A stretch of DNA of 64,000 nt from Zoroaster sp. YZ-2022 (GCA_029582265.1 CM055837.1:7639926-7703925); one strand, 5' to 3'. Shown: positions 1-11,277, numbered from the stretch's first letter. A program made the numbers and translations. Notes: generated by a model from the letters alone, not told the origin.

Positions 1-27
1 CTGGTTAGTGGTTACAAAACAATTCCC

Positions 28-241
28 CCAAAACCCTTAAAAAGTGGCGGTCGGATACGACATTCTTTCCTCATCGTATACCAAAAATGCCCGATTTTTC
101 ATAAAATAAATATCCTGGAATAATTTGAAGTATATGTCCATCATCATCCATATGTTCTCCATCTTACTAGGTAGGTAAGATTACATTATCGGTTACATTG
201 AATGAGAAAAAAGTGGCGGTCGGATATGACATTATACTTAC
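28..241 (-). mobile_element. Merlin-like terminal repeats in the first intron of gene A
   Basis: Read on the minus strand, the intron starts GTAAGTATAATGTC followed by ATCCGACCGCCACTTTTTTC. This is the same terminal motif that bounds the 42340-47282 element and occurs at 23491. A second copy of the motif in the same orientation lies at about 40-64. The body between them (ACATATGGATGATGATGGAC and flanks) matches the subterminal part of the 47.1-47.28 kb end. This looks like one or two truncated copies of the family rather than an intact element. Confidence 0.6.
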
Positions 242-568
242 CTGTTCGCCGGTGTAGGAGTAGACCCAACCTTGTCTCTGGACCAAATGATGGGAGCCAT
301 GGTAGTCTGAAGCGGTGACGAGTTCACACTGTCCTGACGATACCTCGTAGTTCGCTGAGTGACATGACACCGAGGCTTCGCAAGCCAGATGACATAATTT
401 CTGTGTCTTGGTGTAATTTGAAGTGCTGTTAAAACCCACCAAGGCAACATCAATCATTGCACACCACACATTATTGCATGATTTTAGTGCATTTCCCTTA
501 ATAGGTGCAGATATCACAATCAGAAACAAGGATATAAAGGCAGACCACCATGCTCCGATGGTCGCCAT
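242..568 (-). CDS. First exon of a secreted PAN/Apple-like protein (gene A, 5' end only)
   Basis: The exon opens with ATG at 568 and runs about 109 codons to a consensus splice donor (CAG|GTAAGT, intron starting at 241). The N-terminus is a good signal peptide: MATIGAWW, a hydrophobic core of about 12 residues (FISLFLIVISA), then a small-residue cleavage region. The mature part has a Cys pattern (SCNNVWC, LCHLACEASVSC, QCEL) that resembles a PAN/Apple domain, with the typical paired Cys in the helix (CxxxC) and a C-terminal Cys before a short strand. N-glycosylation sequons are present (NST, NYT). PAN domains bind protein or carbohydrate ligands outside the cell. The remaining exons lie beyond base 1, so the full architecture is unknown. 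The intron begins inside or beside a transposon end (see the 28-241 entry). The start is chosen because the signal peptide follows it directly. Alternative: another short Cys-rich secreted domain. Confidence 0.7.
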
Positions 569-1890
569 TGTTATTCTGATTTACAGTGCGTCAGCGTGAT
601 GACAAGACGAGCCAGAGTGGTTTGGCGATAACTAAAACGAGCAACACCTTGTGGACCATTTCACTCTCTGAAATCGCTTAAATTGCTGACCAATCAGATA
701 GCGCTGATCGCCAATGACGTCACAAACATTAATTACATATTAATGAGCCATGCCCTGGCGAATCTTCAGAACAAACATCGTGATATCGTCTGTGCATAAT
801 GATCAAAATATAACTATGTGACAATTGTCCGAAAGATACTTCCTTCAGAATCTGGTATTTATTCTGCGAACGACTTACCAAATAAGATAACTAATGAACT
901 GGGGTTTTGACAAATCTGTGAAAATATGACGAATTGTACCAGTGTGTTGTTTGTCTTTTACGATAATAACTAAGGTTTTTGTGTTATTTAAAAAATATTT
1001 TTGTTATTGGTATAGACCTAGATAAGGCCTTTACTATTTATTTACATAAAATTAATTCAATAGAAAACATTCAACATAATATAGACGATACAAGAAAAGA
1101 AATATGAGAAAGGATATTCGGTTCTTTCGAATGTATTTTTATTGTTTTAATAGCGTTAACATTGATAAAATGGTGCAAAAATATTAAAAGTGACTCAGAC
1201 ACCGGCGGCGAATACAGGATGTGGCAAATGGATGATAGGAGCACCTCTCATATTTTGATGATTAAAAACATAACATTTTCCGAAGCAAAAATAAACAGTT
1301 TACAGTCTCACTCCAGGCCAAAACACAATCTCCAGTTTGAATTCCCGTGTGTAACACAGCCTATTCGTGGTTCAAGCCACGACTAGGCTTGTGTGATCGA
1401 TTCTTGATTGCCACTGAATGATTGCAGTGGTGCGTCGAGTGAGGGCGATCTAGCCAAACTGATTATAGGCGACATGATTAAAAACAAATGTATTTCTTTG
1501 ACACCAACATTACATCGGTCGGGCACCGGTGCCCTCGCGCTATGGTTATTAGTTGATGCTTGTGTGTTCCCATAATTATTGCATTCTGCTCAATGTGTTT
1601 TTTTGTTTAGACTGGCTTAAAAATGAAGTTTTTATCAACTGGTCTTTGTGTTTCATTTGTTTTAAGTTAAGGTGTAGAATTGGTAATTAGTTTATAAATG
1701 TTTCGATACTAACCTAAAACGCACTAAGAAGCTGATGGTTGTATTAATCTTCCATAGAAATAAATAATGTCTCAAGTGCAGACATTTTTAAGAAATGTTT
1801 TAATATTTCCGGTTTGAATTAACCAGAGTCCTCTTTCCCTAATTTCACATTAGAATGAATACACACATCTGAGCGACATGACTTATGAAG
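569..1890. other. Upstream flank of gene A, no gene seen
   Basis: This is AT-rich DNA with only short chance reading frames. It presumably holds the promoter of gene A, but I see no convincing TATA box or exon. Confidence 0.5.
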
Positions 1891-1894
1891 ATAC

Positions 1895-2751
1895 TGTTAC
1901 ATATACACACAAACCGCAAGTGTGGAGATAATCCGTGCGTGACCGCGTGTTGACCCCAAAGGCGGCGGGATTATGTTTACGGGTTATAAATAGAACGTTC
2001 TGGAAGTTTCTTTTGGAAAATGATGTAATTTAACAGAAATTTCTAGAAGTGAAGTGAAGAAGAAACCTTTAGTATTTTCTAGAAGGGATTAAAAACTATA
2101 AATACGGGCTGGTAGAGGATTTTAAGGAAGACTTGAGCAAACCAAGACTTCGGTAAACAGGAGTTGATGAGACTATATCGATACTTCAGTGTACACCTAC
2201 TAGGACCTGTGATGTCGCTTACGACTCGTCTGTGGAGTATTTTGAGAAAGTTCGTCTGGACCGAGTGAAGTGTCTGAGAGCTGAATTTAATTCCGGAAGA
2301 GACATTTTGTGAACTAAATCTACAGTTCAGTATTTTGGGATTTCTTCTTTCCCATATTTTTGTCACGGTAGTCGACTTGTGTCCCCGTGGTTTCGTCTAT
2401 TTCCGGCCGTTTGTTGGAGGTGAATTTGCCCCACGTCCAGCTCTATTTACACCGTGTCAGAGAACTGTTTTTGTGTCATTTTCGCTGGAGCCTGCTCAGT
2501 CCTCGCCCGTAAGATCTTCTTATTTAGTATAAGATCTTTTCTTAATATACACTTGTTTACCCTAATCATTGTACGCTTGTTAAACCCCATCGATATTTGA
2601 AGCGGTTGATATTTTCATTATTAAATCACTTTGTTTCTTTGTTCTTTATATCAGTGTGACCTTGTTTGATTTCTTTGTTGCATCTGAGAAAATTCAGGCT
2701 TTTTGAGTAATTTGCATTCACCTATAGTTTGAAGATTTTCGGATCGTAACA
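1895..2751 (+). mobile_element. Candidate solo LTR (Ty3/gypsy-like size) carrying TATA box and heat-shock-type elements
   Basis: The segment begins TGTTAC and ends GTAACA, a 6-bp inverted terminus of the TG...CA kind. It is flanked by ATAC at 1891-1894 and 2752-2755, a 4-bp direct repeat as expected for target duplication by a gypsy-type integrase. A TATAAATA box lies at 1985-1992. No coding region or primer binding site adjoins it, so it would be a solo LTR left by recombination. Orientation is inferred from the TATA box. The ends are short and could arise by chance, so this remains a candidate until a second copy is found. Confidence 0.45.
1985..2084 (+). promoter_or_regulatory. TATA box with clustered heat-shock-element pentamers
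   Basis: TATAAATA (1985-1992) is followed at once by GAAcgTTCtgGAAgtTTC at 1993-2010. That is four perfectly spaced alternating pentamers of the HSF-binding consensus (nGAAnnTTCn). A three-unit element GAAatTTCtaGAA lies at 2036-2048 and a two-unit TTCtaGAA at 2077-2084. The density is far above chance. No protein-coding gene starts close by on either strand, so the elements most likely belong to the candidate LTR. Confidence 0.55.
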
Positions 2752-2755
2752 ATAC

Positions 2756-3431
2756 GCAAAGTACGTCTTGTGTATACAATAAACTTGCTAATTGTATCGA
2801 CTTGCATTAACCTATGTGAGGGGATTCATGATAAAATAAAATCTCAAAGTCTATGAAACACTTTTGAACCAGAATCCGTTGGTTTTGTTTTTGTAAAGAT
2901 TCAAGGAGGGTTCAGAATAATCAGACTGAACAGGTTTCAAACATTCGCCTCGTCTTTCTTCGCCACTGGTCATTATTTGTATAAATTTTACACATTAATA
3001 ATTATTACGTCTAGTTCAGTGGCGAAGCCAGTTTTTGTTATTAATAGTATTTTTCATTAAATATAGCCTATTTCATATTTTGTTCATATTTTGCGAAACT
3101 TCAAATAAACATCTTGTTTTACAAATAAAAACAGTTTTAAATCATAAATATCGATTATTTTGCTGTAAATTTCTCAGTTCATTTTTCAAAATATTATTTT
3201 TTCAATTCATAGTTATGAATATCCAAAAACTTGAGTGCAAATTTTAGCAATTAATTTACAATTTCTCAAACTGTTCAACAGAGGGCATCACAACCCCTGA
3301 TAATCAATGGCTGCACCACTTCACTAGATACATGACAGATAATAAGAACAAAGATGTCATATTTACGTCTAAACTGATAAATTTCGTTAAACACATTCAA
3401 TTAAGCAAATTAAAAGAAATCACACATAAAT
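2756..3431. other. No gene or element recognised
   Basis: AT-rich sequence with scattered stop codons in all frames; no splice-flanked open segments were found. Confidence 0.5.
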
Positions 3432-3628
3432 GGACAATATCGTCACGATCAACAGGGCATATAATCAGAGTGCTAGTTTCAGATTGACTGATAATAATAC
3501 CCCAAATGATAAGGTCATATTACCATAAATGAGCCAGTAATTTTCAGGCTTTGTGTTCATCTTAAAACTAGGACAATTCCATGCCCTGTTGAAATTCTCC
3601 TCTCATCTTGACGATATTATATTGTCCC
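3432..3628. mobile_element. Fold-back MITE, copy 1
   Basis: The left arm GGACAATATCGTCACGATCA, continuing into AACAGGGCAT, is mirrored at the right end by ATGCCCTGTTGA ... GATATTATATTGTCC. A second copy with the same body order (ATCAGAGTGCTAG, AATGAGCCAGT, AACTAGGAC) lies at about 61877-62074, and a partial one at 25215-25330. There is no coding capacity, so it is non-autonomous. Confidence 0.65.
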
Positions 3629-4320
3629 TTTAATCAATACGTTCATTTGAAGTAATACCTAAATGGCCTATATAGTTATGCGAGCATGACATACTTTCAA
3701 AGTCTATATATACCTTTATCACGTTGAAGCCATTTTGTTTTTCTCCCATGTAAATTAACATGACCAAACCGAGGCTGGCAGGAAAATAGTCTGGCCCTTT
3801 TATGTATAGAAATCAGCGCTATGGTCGTATTAACGCACACAGGGAACCTGACGAACTTATAGCTACACTGTGATCAAAGTAAAATAAATACGCTTTTGGT
3901 CATGGTTATGTGCGTTCATAGTTCATGAGGTTCAATACGTAAACATAGGAACCAACCTATGGAGGTTTCAGCTCAATTAATCAGCACGTGACTGAGAACA
4001 AATTACAAACCATCAATTTGCAATGAATTAAAGGGAAGATACAACATTGGTTATTATCAGATTATCAAATAAACGAATTACTGAGAACTTACTTAAAGTT
4101 TGTAGGAGTATCAATAATCCAGAGAAATTTTTTCGTCTAAAACAGGAATTGTTTTTTTTCTTCAAATTGACAAAAAGCCTAAAACATAAAAAAAATTACA
4201 ATAAATAAATAATCAAGCGTGTAACAGTTTGTCGTTGTCTTCTCAAAAACGTCAGGATATATTGTGATGAAATTTTCACAAGTTAGTTTTATTATAAATT
4301 TCCTGAAAACTAGAGGGTTG

Positions 4321-4541
4321 AAATGACCATATGTTACCAAATACCAATGTTATACCTTCCCTTGTAAAGGGCAGCGTGTTTTACCCCATAGCAGACAGTA
4401 CTACAATTAAGTATAATGAGATGGGCTTCTAAGTAAAATGACCATACGTTACCAAATACCAATGTTATACCTTCCCTTGTAAAGGGCAGCGTGTTTTACC
4501 CCATAGTAGACAGTACTACAATTAAGTATAATGAGATGGGC
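4321..4541. repeat. Tandem duplication, two 115-bp units
   Basis: The block starting AAATGACCATATGTTACC at 4321 recurs at 4436 with only a few changes (for example ATACGTT for ATATGTT). Both units carry TTCCCTTGTAAAGGGCAGCG and end ATAATGAGATGGGC. The near-identity indicates a recent local duplication. No coding sense was found. Confidence 0.85.
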
Positions 4542-6726
4542 AAGCATTTCCCTGTAGAAATGAGTGGAAACCTTATAGACTAAACAGTATTATACAAAGC
4601 CTGTGTAGCGGATGTTTTGTTGATGAAAAGAGTCAAAACTCTTTCGGTAAAATGTCTTTACACTCAATTGTAGAATTTATAAATTTGTCACCAAAATACT
4701 TCACAAACATAAAATCTATTCTGAATATTTAATTTCAGTTAATTACATTTTTACAAAAGATGATGATACTTAGCATAAAAGGCCTTTGAAAGAGAAATAT
4801 TTTTGACTTGAAAACATATGCACACTTTTGTTACAATGTTGATATAACTTTTCTACATTTTAGTTGCCAAATCGTGGGTGTTTTGATAACTTTGTAGCTG
4901 ATTGTCCAGCGTCGCGCTTAAAATATAACCGTAAAGATATGCTAATAGCAATTTGTATAATTATTACTTAATTTGCATATTCATAAGCAAATCTGAGATG
5001 TCACTGCGAATCAGATGCAACATCATGGTTGATTTGTGCATAAAATGTATACATTGTTGATTTGTGCATAAAATATCTGACTAATTCCATGTCTTTTCAA
5101 AAGTCAGTTCTCTTAATTGTTTGCGTTGTCTTGTTGAGTGTTTGTTTACCAATCGGTAAACTTATTGAGGTACCGGTAACCATTGTTTTCTTGGGCAATG
5201 TTTGGGGTTTTGAGGTTGTGCACTTTCAGTGCATGCTGTTATTTGTTGTGTTCTCACAAACAGCGTCCTCGTGTGTCAAGGAAAAGCACATTTTGTTTTC
5301 AAATTTAAACAATTCTTACTTTACCTCAAAAGTAAACTTTCAATTTTGTTTAAAATGTACTGAAGCATGGATATTTGCTATGATAAAAGTGCATTTCATA
5401 GGCCCTTTAAAATATTTTTTTAAGAATTGTCAATAAGAGCAACATCCATACATTAGGTTATAACTATTTACATTTGACTTTAATACAGAAATACCATAAA
5501 GAATTTAAATTTACTATAACGATTCAGTAACTAAATTTAACTGATTAAAAGAAACAATTCAATTAAAAATTTTCTTACATCTGTTGCTTCTACATTTGTA
5601 TTGGTAAAACTATCAATTATAATTTGAATAAGTTTTTATTGTCCTATAAAGTGGCCCCATTTCTACACTTCAAGGGGTGGAGAATTTAGTGTGGGTAGGT
5701 AAAAGCAGTGGCCCCCCACCCGTAATTTTTTTGGGGTGCCATGTTGCTCAGAGATATCTTAAATCTTATCAAATAATTTACAGTCCAATATTATTAAGAT
5801 GAAGAAATTCAATTTACTTGTTACAATTTAACCATCAAATTTCACTGATTAAACAAAATCCCTTGTTTATTGTCCCCAGTTTGTCGCCTCCCGCAGACCC
5901 ATACTCGATGTTTTCCTAAACTCCCCTCAAATTCCAATTTCAATTACACTTCTGTTTCTTTATTCATGGTGAAACTGTTATCAGGTGAGTGTACATGCTT
6001 GAGAATAAGGGTTGCATTTTGCCCATTTGTTTTGGCTCACATTAATTGTTGTGGTCACCAAACAAAACTAAAAATATGACACTACACCAGGTCTGAAGGT
6101 GAACTCAGATTGGGAATTCTTTTTATTTCTCTGCATGGCTGCACTAAGTGCAAATGTACTACTTATATACATAGACATTCTCACACAATTACAGTTAATG
6201 CAATAACTTCTTTTAACTCACATCTCAAAAGCCACAGTATATACTTTTGGCAAATGTCTTTGTAACACAAAATTTTGAAAAGTTATTATTTTAATTATTT
6301 ATGATACACAAATTTATGCTTTTTGCTCCCCACCAAAGCAAAATTAAACACACAAAAAACACAAATAGTTATCCTTTCAGAACGATTTTTTTTAAATGTT
6401 GATGTTATACTTCCATCATTATACCAGTGTATATATGGAATGAGTAATTCGTTTGAATACAGATTTCTGAGTTATCGCAACTCTCTCTAATGGGCAGTAT
6501 TGCAATGGACTTTGCATTTTGAATTCTGGATGGCCTAAACGATTGATAACCGATTATGGTGTCTTAGAATGTTTGATATTACCATGACCGACTTAAGAGC
6601 AAGCGCCGTACACCTTCAGGTATTTTTTGCATGTTTAATGCATGTTTTTTGAATGTTCAATGATTAATAATGTAAATGTGTTTTAAGTTGTTGTAGTCTC
6701 CAAGCGATGAAAACATTCATATGACT
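4542..6726. other. Downstream flank of gene B, no gene seen
   Basis: No exon was recognised on either strand. On the minus strand AATAAA occurs at 6127-6122, about 600 bp past the gene B stop codon, and is a possible polyadenylation signal for that gene. The open stretch at 5062-5436 (plus) shows no family features. Confidence 0.4.
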
Positions 6727-6879
6727 TTAATTGCAACCGATAATTTCGAAACGCATACACACATACCCAGTGCTGTACCCTGTCGGATGTATGCGGATGT
6801 ATCTTGAGCGGATCATTCTCTGTGATGCGGACTGAAATAGGACTATCACGTCTCTGTAATATGCATCCCACGAGGAAAA
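6727..6879 (-). CDS. Gene B, terminal exon: C-terminal third of the F5/8C (discoidin) domain
   Basis: On the minus strand a pyrimidine-rich acceptor (TACTCCCGTTCTCAG) is followed in phase 0 by 50 codons and TAA. The peptide contains SRYIRIHPTGYSTG and ends CMRFEIIGCN-stop. This is the hallmark end of a coagulation factor 5/8 type C domain (RYIRI.P ... LR.E..GC), whose last Cys pairs with the Cys near the domain start. Entry phase 0 matches the phase 0 exit of the exon at 9746-9933. The paralogous gene C ends the same way (LRFEVLGCK-stop). The exon is short and overlapped by other frames, so it is easily missed. The intron of about 2.9 kb before it carries the 7297-8174 transposon and a fold-back repeat. 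Confidence 0.85.
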   Translation of the reverse strand, partial: FSSWDAYYRDVIVLFQSASQRMIRSRYIRIHPTGYSTGYVCMRFEIIGCN

Positions 6880-7296
6880 CTGAGAACGGGAGTAGAAATG
6901 TTAAAAGACTTCTTTATTTCTTTTTGATGTATAAATGTATTGTTTAAATACATGAGCAGATCCAGGGTTGCAAACAAGGGGAACACAGATGTAGGATTTG
7001 AGGCTTTGCATGGCGGAGATAGATATATTATTGAGTTCTTTCGGGTACACCATGTAATGGGGACACAGCAAACCAAGGGATGAAAATAAAAAAATATGGT
7101 TTATAGTTTATATGTAAGATGATCACAATGGATGAGGCACATACTTAATTTGACCTCCTGGATCAGTCAATTTCTGATATCCCAACCCTTCATAGACCAA
7201 TCACGTAAACGACCATATATGTTCAAGAAAGTTCCAGTCCAAACAAAAAGTGTATGCCATGACATTTCTCAAGAGGCTTTTTTAAGCTTTCATAAA

Positions 7297-8174
7297 GGGT
7301 TGTTCTTAAACCCTCTCGACCCCCTCGACCCCCACGACCCACGACCCCCGACCCGTCGACCCCCACGACGTACGCGCGCTCAGAATCATATCGTATCCCA
7401 AATCGGAATCTGTGTTCGAATACGGCCCCAATTAGAATGCCCGCTGCACTCCCGTACTACTGAACGTGAACAAACGGAGCTCCGGAGGATCGAATGGACA
7501 GCAAGAGTCACATAGGCCTATTCTGTGACATAATTATTCTTCAATAATTATGTTTTGCTAAAATGTTGACAGACAAAACAGTTGGGATTCTTTTCCACGT
7601 CCATCAAGTAAAATGTACATTCGGGGCTGTGCGCGCATGCCAGTTTGTGATGTAATGCTTATTGACCAATCAGGATGCCGGAAAGCCATGCGGCCGTCTT
7701 GGAAGCGATATCCTTCTACGACCGTAATAAGTTGTAGGAAGAACGTTGCCAAAAACTGCGCCCTCACCCAACTAGCAAAAATCCGACATAAGTATACAAT
7801 TATTTTTGATAGAATATGAAATTATCTACTCGGGAATGGTATAATTTGGCTTGTGGCAGCATTATAAATTCGTTGATTTCGCGACGACAGGTCGTCATGC
7901 AGCAAACGGCGCAACAGGCTAGCGAGCTAGCCATTTTCGAACTCGGGCCGTAAACAGGTTCCCATTTGGGATACAATTTGATTCTGGCGCAGGCCGGCCA
8001 GCCATTCGACATGCTTGCGCATGGGCATTGCGAAATACATACATACATACATACATTCGTACTGCACTGGTGGTAGTGAATTCCGCGAGTACGTGTGATT
8101 CGTTTATATGAGCGTACGTCGTGGGGTCGAGGGGTCGAGGGGTCGTGGGGGTCGAGGGGGTTTAAGAACAATCC
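7297..8174. mobile_element. 878-bp non-autonomous DNA transposon with G/C-rich inverted ends, 9-bp TSD
   Basis: The left end GGGTTGTTCTTAAACCC is mirrored by GGGTTTAAGAACAATCC at the right. The similarity continues inward about 80 bp through repeated GACCCC(C/T) units to GACGTACGC. A second inner inverted pair contains ATCCCAAAT (about 7385-7430 and 7945-7990). The element is flanked by TTTCATAAA at 7288-7296 and 8175-8183, an exact 9-bp target duplication. A 9-bp duplication is typical of Mutator-like elements, but no transposase is present, so the superfamily is inferred. It lies in the last intron of gene B. Confidence 0.85.
8037..8056. repeat. (CATA)n microsatellite
   Basis: Five perfect ACATACAT-type units lie inside the 7297-8174 element. 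Confidence 0.8.
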
Positions 8175-8435
8175 TTTCATAAACGATGCTGGTGATATTT
8201 CACCTGGAGAAAGTTGCAAAACAAATACAGAATTAGCTGTTGCAAACAACAATGTTGATGATATAACTTTGTGACAATCTTTTACCGATGTGGAACAGAC
8301 AAATGATATTCAGTATGATCGTATTCACCAATGAACAGTTGTTTTTTAGTAACGAATATGACCTAAAATGGATAACTAGTGGCCACACTAATACCTATTC
8401 CCCACATTTCGAAGTAAAGCCATTAAATAATTGTC

Positions 8436-9010
8436 TTAAGAATTCGAGCAATGCACACTATAAAAAACACGTAAATTTACAGCAAAATGCAGGCAACTCT
8501 TGTGCTATCCTTGTATCGCTCGCAAAGGATGCATATTAATAAACATAAACCGGAGAGCTGTATGTACTGAACGAACTGTATTTTATTCCAAGTCACTTCC
8601 TTTCCATGTGCTTTTTTCCCACAATGCCCTTGTGCTTAACGGTGCTACAAATAATATTGCCCTACACACCGTATCTAAATGGTGATGCAAATAGTATTGG
8701 ACACTACAACTCTATTTCCAACAATTTGCGGTATTACAATTTTACATAACAAGTGTGTTAAACTGATTTACACAATTTCTGTAAACGCTTAATAATGAAA
8801 CTGCAGTACGTTTCTATATTTGTTTCTTTTACCCATTCTGATTCTCTTGTTCGGTCCACAAAGAATGTGTCCAAACAAATATGGAAACGTACTGTAGTTT
8901 CATAATTAAGCGTTTACAGAAATTGTTGGAAATAGAGTTGTCTGTATTTTGCTGTAAATTTACATGTTTATTTTTACATAAGAATTTTATTTAAGAATTC
9001 GAGCAATGCA
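8436..9010. mobile_element. Fold-back element flanked by 20-bp direct repeats
   Basis: TTAAGAATTCGAGCAATGCA occurs exactly at 8436-8455 and 8991-9010. Between them lie inverted arms: GTAAATTTACAGCAAAATGC (8471) against GTATTTTGCTGTAAATTTAC (8943), CAACTCTATTTCCAACAATT (8707) against its complement near 8920-8940, and a long stem 8772-8826 against 8873-8926. The right arm is continuous while the left arm has extra sequence inserted. No open frame is present. It lies in an intron of gene B. Confidence 0.65.
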
Positions 9011-9745
9011 TAGCGTGTGCAGACGTAGCAATAGTGAATTAAATATTATAGGACATAGCCAGATTTAAATAAAGGGGAAGGTAACAACAAGGTTAGTTTT
9101 ATACCAAGCTCTACGCAAAAAAAACACCTCACGGAGGGGAGCACTGAATTGTTTTGGGGCACAGGTTTTCGGAACATTTTAAAATGTTATCTCTGTTTTC
9201 CAGAACGTCACGTTCCCCGTTGAAGTGGGTTTAATCTGAGCAATTAGCCCCAAGTATTTAATGTTTATTAATATGACGATGCTTTAAAGAATTGTCATTT
9301 ATGAGCAGCAATGAGGCCTATACCGCAATAAAATGCGGCATCAAAGGTCACCCATTGGCTTCGCTATCGTAGGTGTCACTTGTGTGCTTCGATATCCACA
9401 TATCAAGATACGTGTCTTTTGTATAATTGGTAGTGTTAGTATTTCACTAGATATTAAGTAGGATTTGAAGCTTTGTATTGTGGAAGTAAGTAGGAGTAAG
9501 GTTTGTGGTAACAATCTCTGAGAACACAACAACTCGCAGAGTATGTTATACATTATATTATCCGTATAGTTATTTATGTATTGATTATTATTCTTAGGGT
9601 GTTGTATTTGCAATTATTTTTCATGAAAATATTTTCAACGACAATTTGTTGGTCACTGTAAACGGAAACACATTTATTCGTTGCCACCTAGCGAGTAAAC
9701 ATAGCGAGTGGAAAGTATAAAAATATTGGTATAGTCTTAACTTAC

Positions 9746-9933
9746 ATATCGTCGAGTTTCATCTTCATTCTTCATATCAATCCATGTGACGTCATCATTG
9801 CTGTAACTTACGTAAAAAGCACCGACACGTTTTCTAGAGTCGTAAAGTCCTTGGACTATCAAGCCATGGATGTCTACTATGCGACCGATATCCACCTGAA
9901 TCCAATCTCCAGATCCCGAACCACACCAGCCGC
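9746..9933 (-). CDS. Gene B, exon: middle of the F5/8C domain
   Basis: The acceptor (TTGATCGCAG) and donor (GATAT|GTAAGTT) on the minus strand delimit a 188-nt exon entered in phase 1 and left in phase 0. It encodes GWCGSGSGDWIQVDIG, VDIHGLIVQG, then the strand region VGAFYVSYSNDDVTW. These are the core signatures of the discoidin fold: the W.a.....WiQVDLG strand, the I.gi.tQG strand, and the y.v.yS.D...W strand. It joins the exon at 10626-10754 through a split Ser codon and the terminal exon at 6727-6879 in phase. This is known-family inference from strong motifs; ligand specificity cannot be told. Confidence 0.9.
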
Positions 9934-10625
9934 CTGCGATCAAATACAAGAGAAACAATGTAATTATCATCTCCATATAAACAATGTCGATTGAGTAATT
10001 ATTCATCACGAGAAATATTTATCAACTGATGTAAAACTACACCAAGTCTAGAGCAACACCTTAGTTTCAACCGATCCAACCTGTCAATCAAACAGCACCG
10101 ATTAACCAATAGGGTTTGGTCTTTCGTGACATTGGTTACTATGTTGTTCAAGCGCTTGAATTGACTTTTATGAATGTGGCTTGACCGAGTTCTTAGCATT
10201 GGTATTAGGGTGGACGTAAGGACTATGACCACATCTAGATCGGTGTAGTGACAACAAACAGAACGAGGTTAAAGGACACCTGCAACAGACTTAGAAACCA
10301 CAGATGGTGGCTGACCTTGGAATTACACAAAATCACTCACGCCCCATTTAGAGGCGTAGTCGAAGGAGAAGGAATGTGCCAGTTCACAAAAGTCTAAACA
10401 TTCCGTGTTTATTCATATTTTGGGCCGGGAGTCCTAACCCGACCCTTTCGGTCTGCCCTCTTGTTGCATGGTTTAGATTTCATAGCTTTTATTTCCTTTA
10501 TGAATTAAACAAATATGTTAAGCGACAGCTGCACATCTTCCTGTAAGGGCTGTCATAACAATTGTTTCCTACTTAATTCTGTGTAAAACCAAAAATACAT
10601 AATATAAAATGTACATTGTACTTAC

Positions 10626-10754
10626 TGTGGCTGTTCAGTCGGGCAAGTGCTGAGCTGTAGTTCGCATAGTCGTTGTTTAAGACGCTTGACGCAGTGATCT
10701 GACTGTCGAGTATGGTGCCGTTTTCCATGCCAAGTGGAGCACAACAGGAGCAAA
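10626..10754 (-). CDS. Gene B, exon: N-terminal part of the F5/8C domain
   Basis: A 129-nt exon on the minus strand with acceptor TTGTCTACAG and donor CCACA|GTAAGTA, phase 1 to 1. It encodes CAPLGMENGTI, DSQITASSV and SSALARLNSH. This matches the start of discoidin domains (C..PLGme.g.I.d.qitaSs......a..aRLn), including the first disulphide Cys. The following exon supplies the middle strands. The equivalent exon of gene C (34752-34871) is 120 nt, has the same phases and shares PLGMENG and ITASS. Confidence 0.9.
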
Positions 10755-10992
10755 CTGTAGACAAACAAAATAGAAAGGAGTGTAACAATTATCAAATTGT
10801 ATTTACTGTTGTCATTTATCTATAATTTGGCCAACACAGAATCAAAAACATTATTCAATACAATACAGCTTATGTTAAATAAAATAAAAACATAACAAAT
10901 TCAATTTGGGCGCAAACTGAGTGCGGCCATCTTGTCCTCGCGCATCAGCATATTTAATAACAGGTAAAGTTTCAACAAATAGAGGTACATAC

Positions 10993-11277
10993 CTATGACA
11001 TTGATTAAGAACCCACATTGTCCCTGGTTACCAGCTGCATCTGACGCTGAACACGTGATTGTCGTGTCACCCACTTTAAATGCATCACCTGATACGACAA
11101 TCGTTCCGTCATTATCATCCTTACACGTGATTTGGGTTTTAGATATTCTCCCATCCACGTCATCAGTGGCACAAGGTCGCGTTGATGGGTACCAGTAGAC
11201 TGGGACACGTGTATCGATGTCATTGGTGTAGCTGTAGACATCTTCTGGGCAGGTTACTTCAGGAACTTGAGTATCGA
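10993..11277 (-). CDS. Gene B, exon: second HYR domain
   Basis: A 285-nt symmetrical exon (phase 1-1) on the minus strand, acceptor GGACACCAG and donor CATAG|GTATGT, coding 95 residues. Landmarks are VTCPEDV, PCATDDVDG, ITCKDDNDGTIVVSGDAFKV, GDTTITCSASDAAGNQGQC and the closing FLINVIG. This is a complete HYR (hyalin repeat) domain, an immunoglobulin-like adhesion module known from hyalin and many deuterostome extracellular proteins. Phase 1-1 exons of this kind are easily duplicated and shuffled. The exon at 12114-12398 has the same length and about 75% visible identity, so the two arose by tandem exon duplication. Confidence 0.93.

Noticed and set aside
5062..5436. 124-codon plus-strand open frame with a hydrophobic N-terminus
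   Set aside because: Low-complexity, AT-driven composition, no domain, no splice or promoter support.
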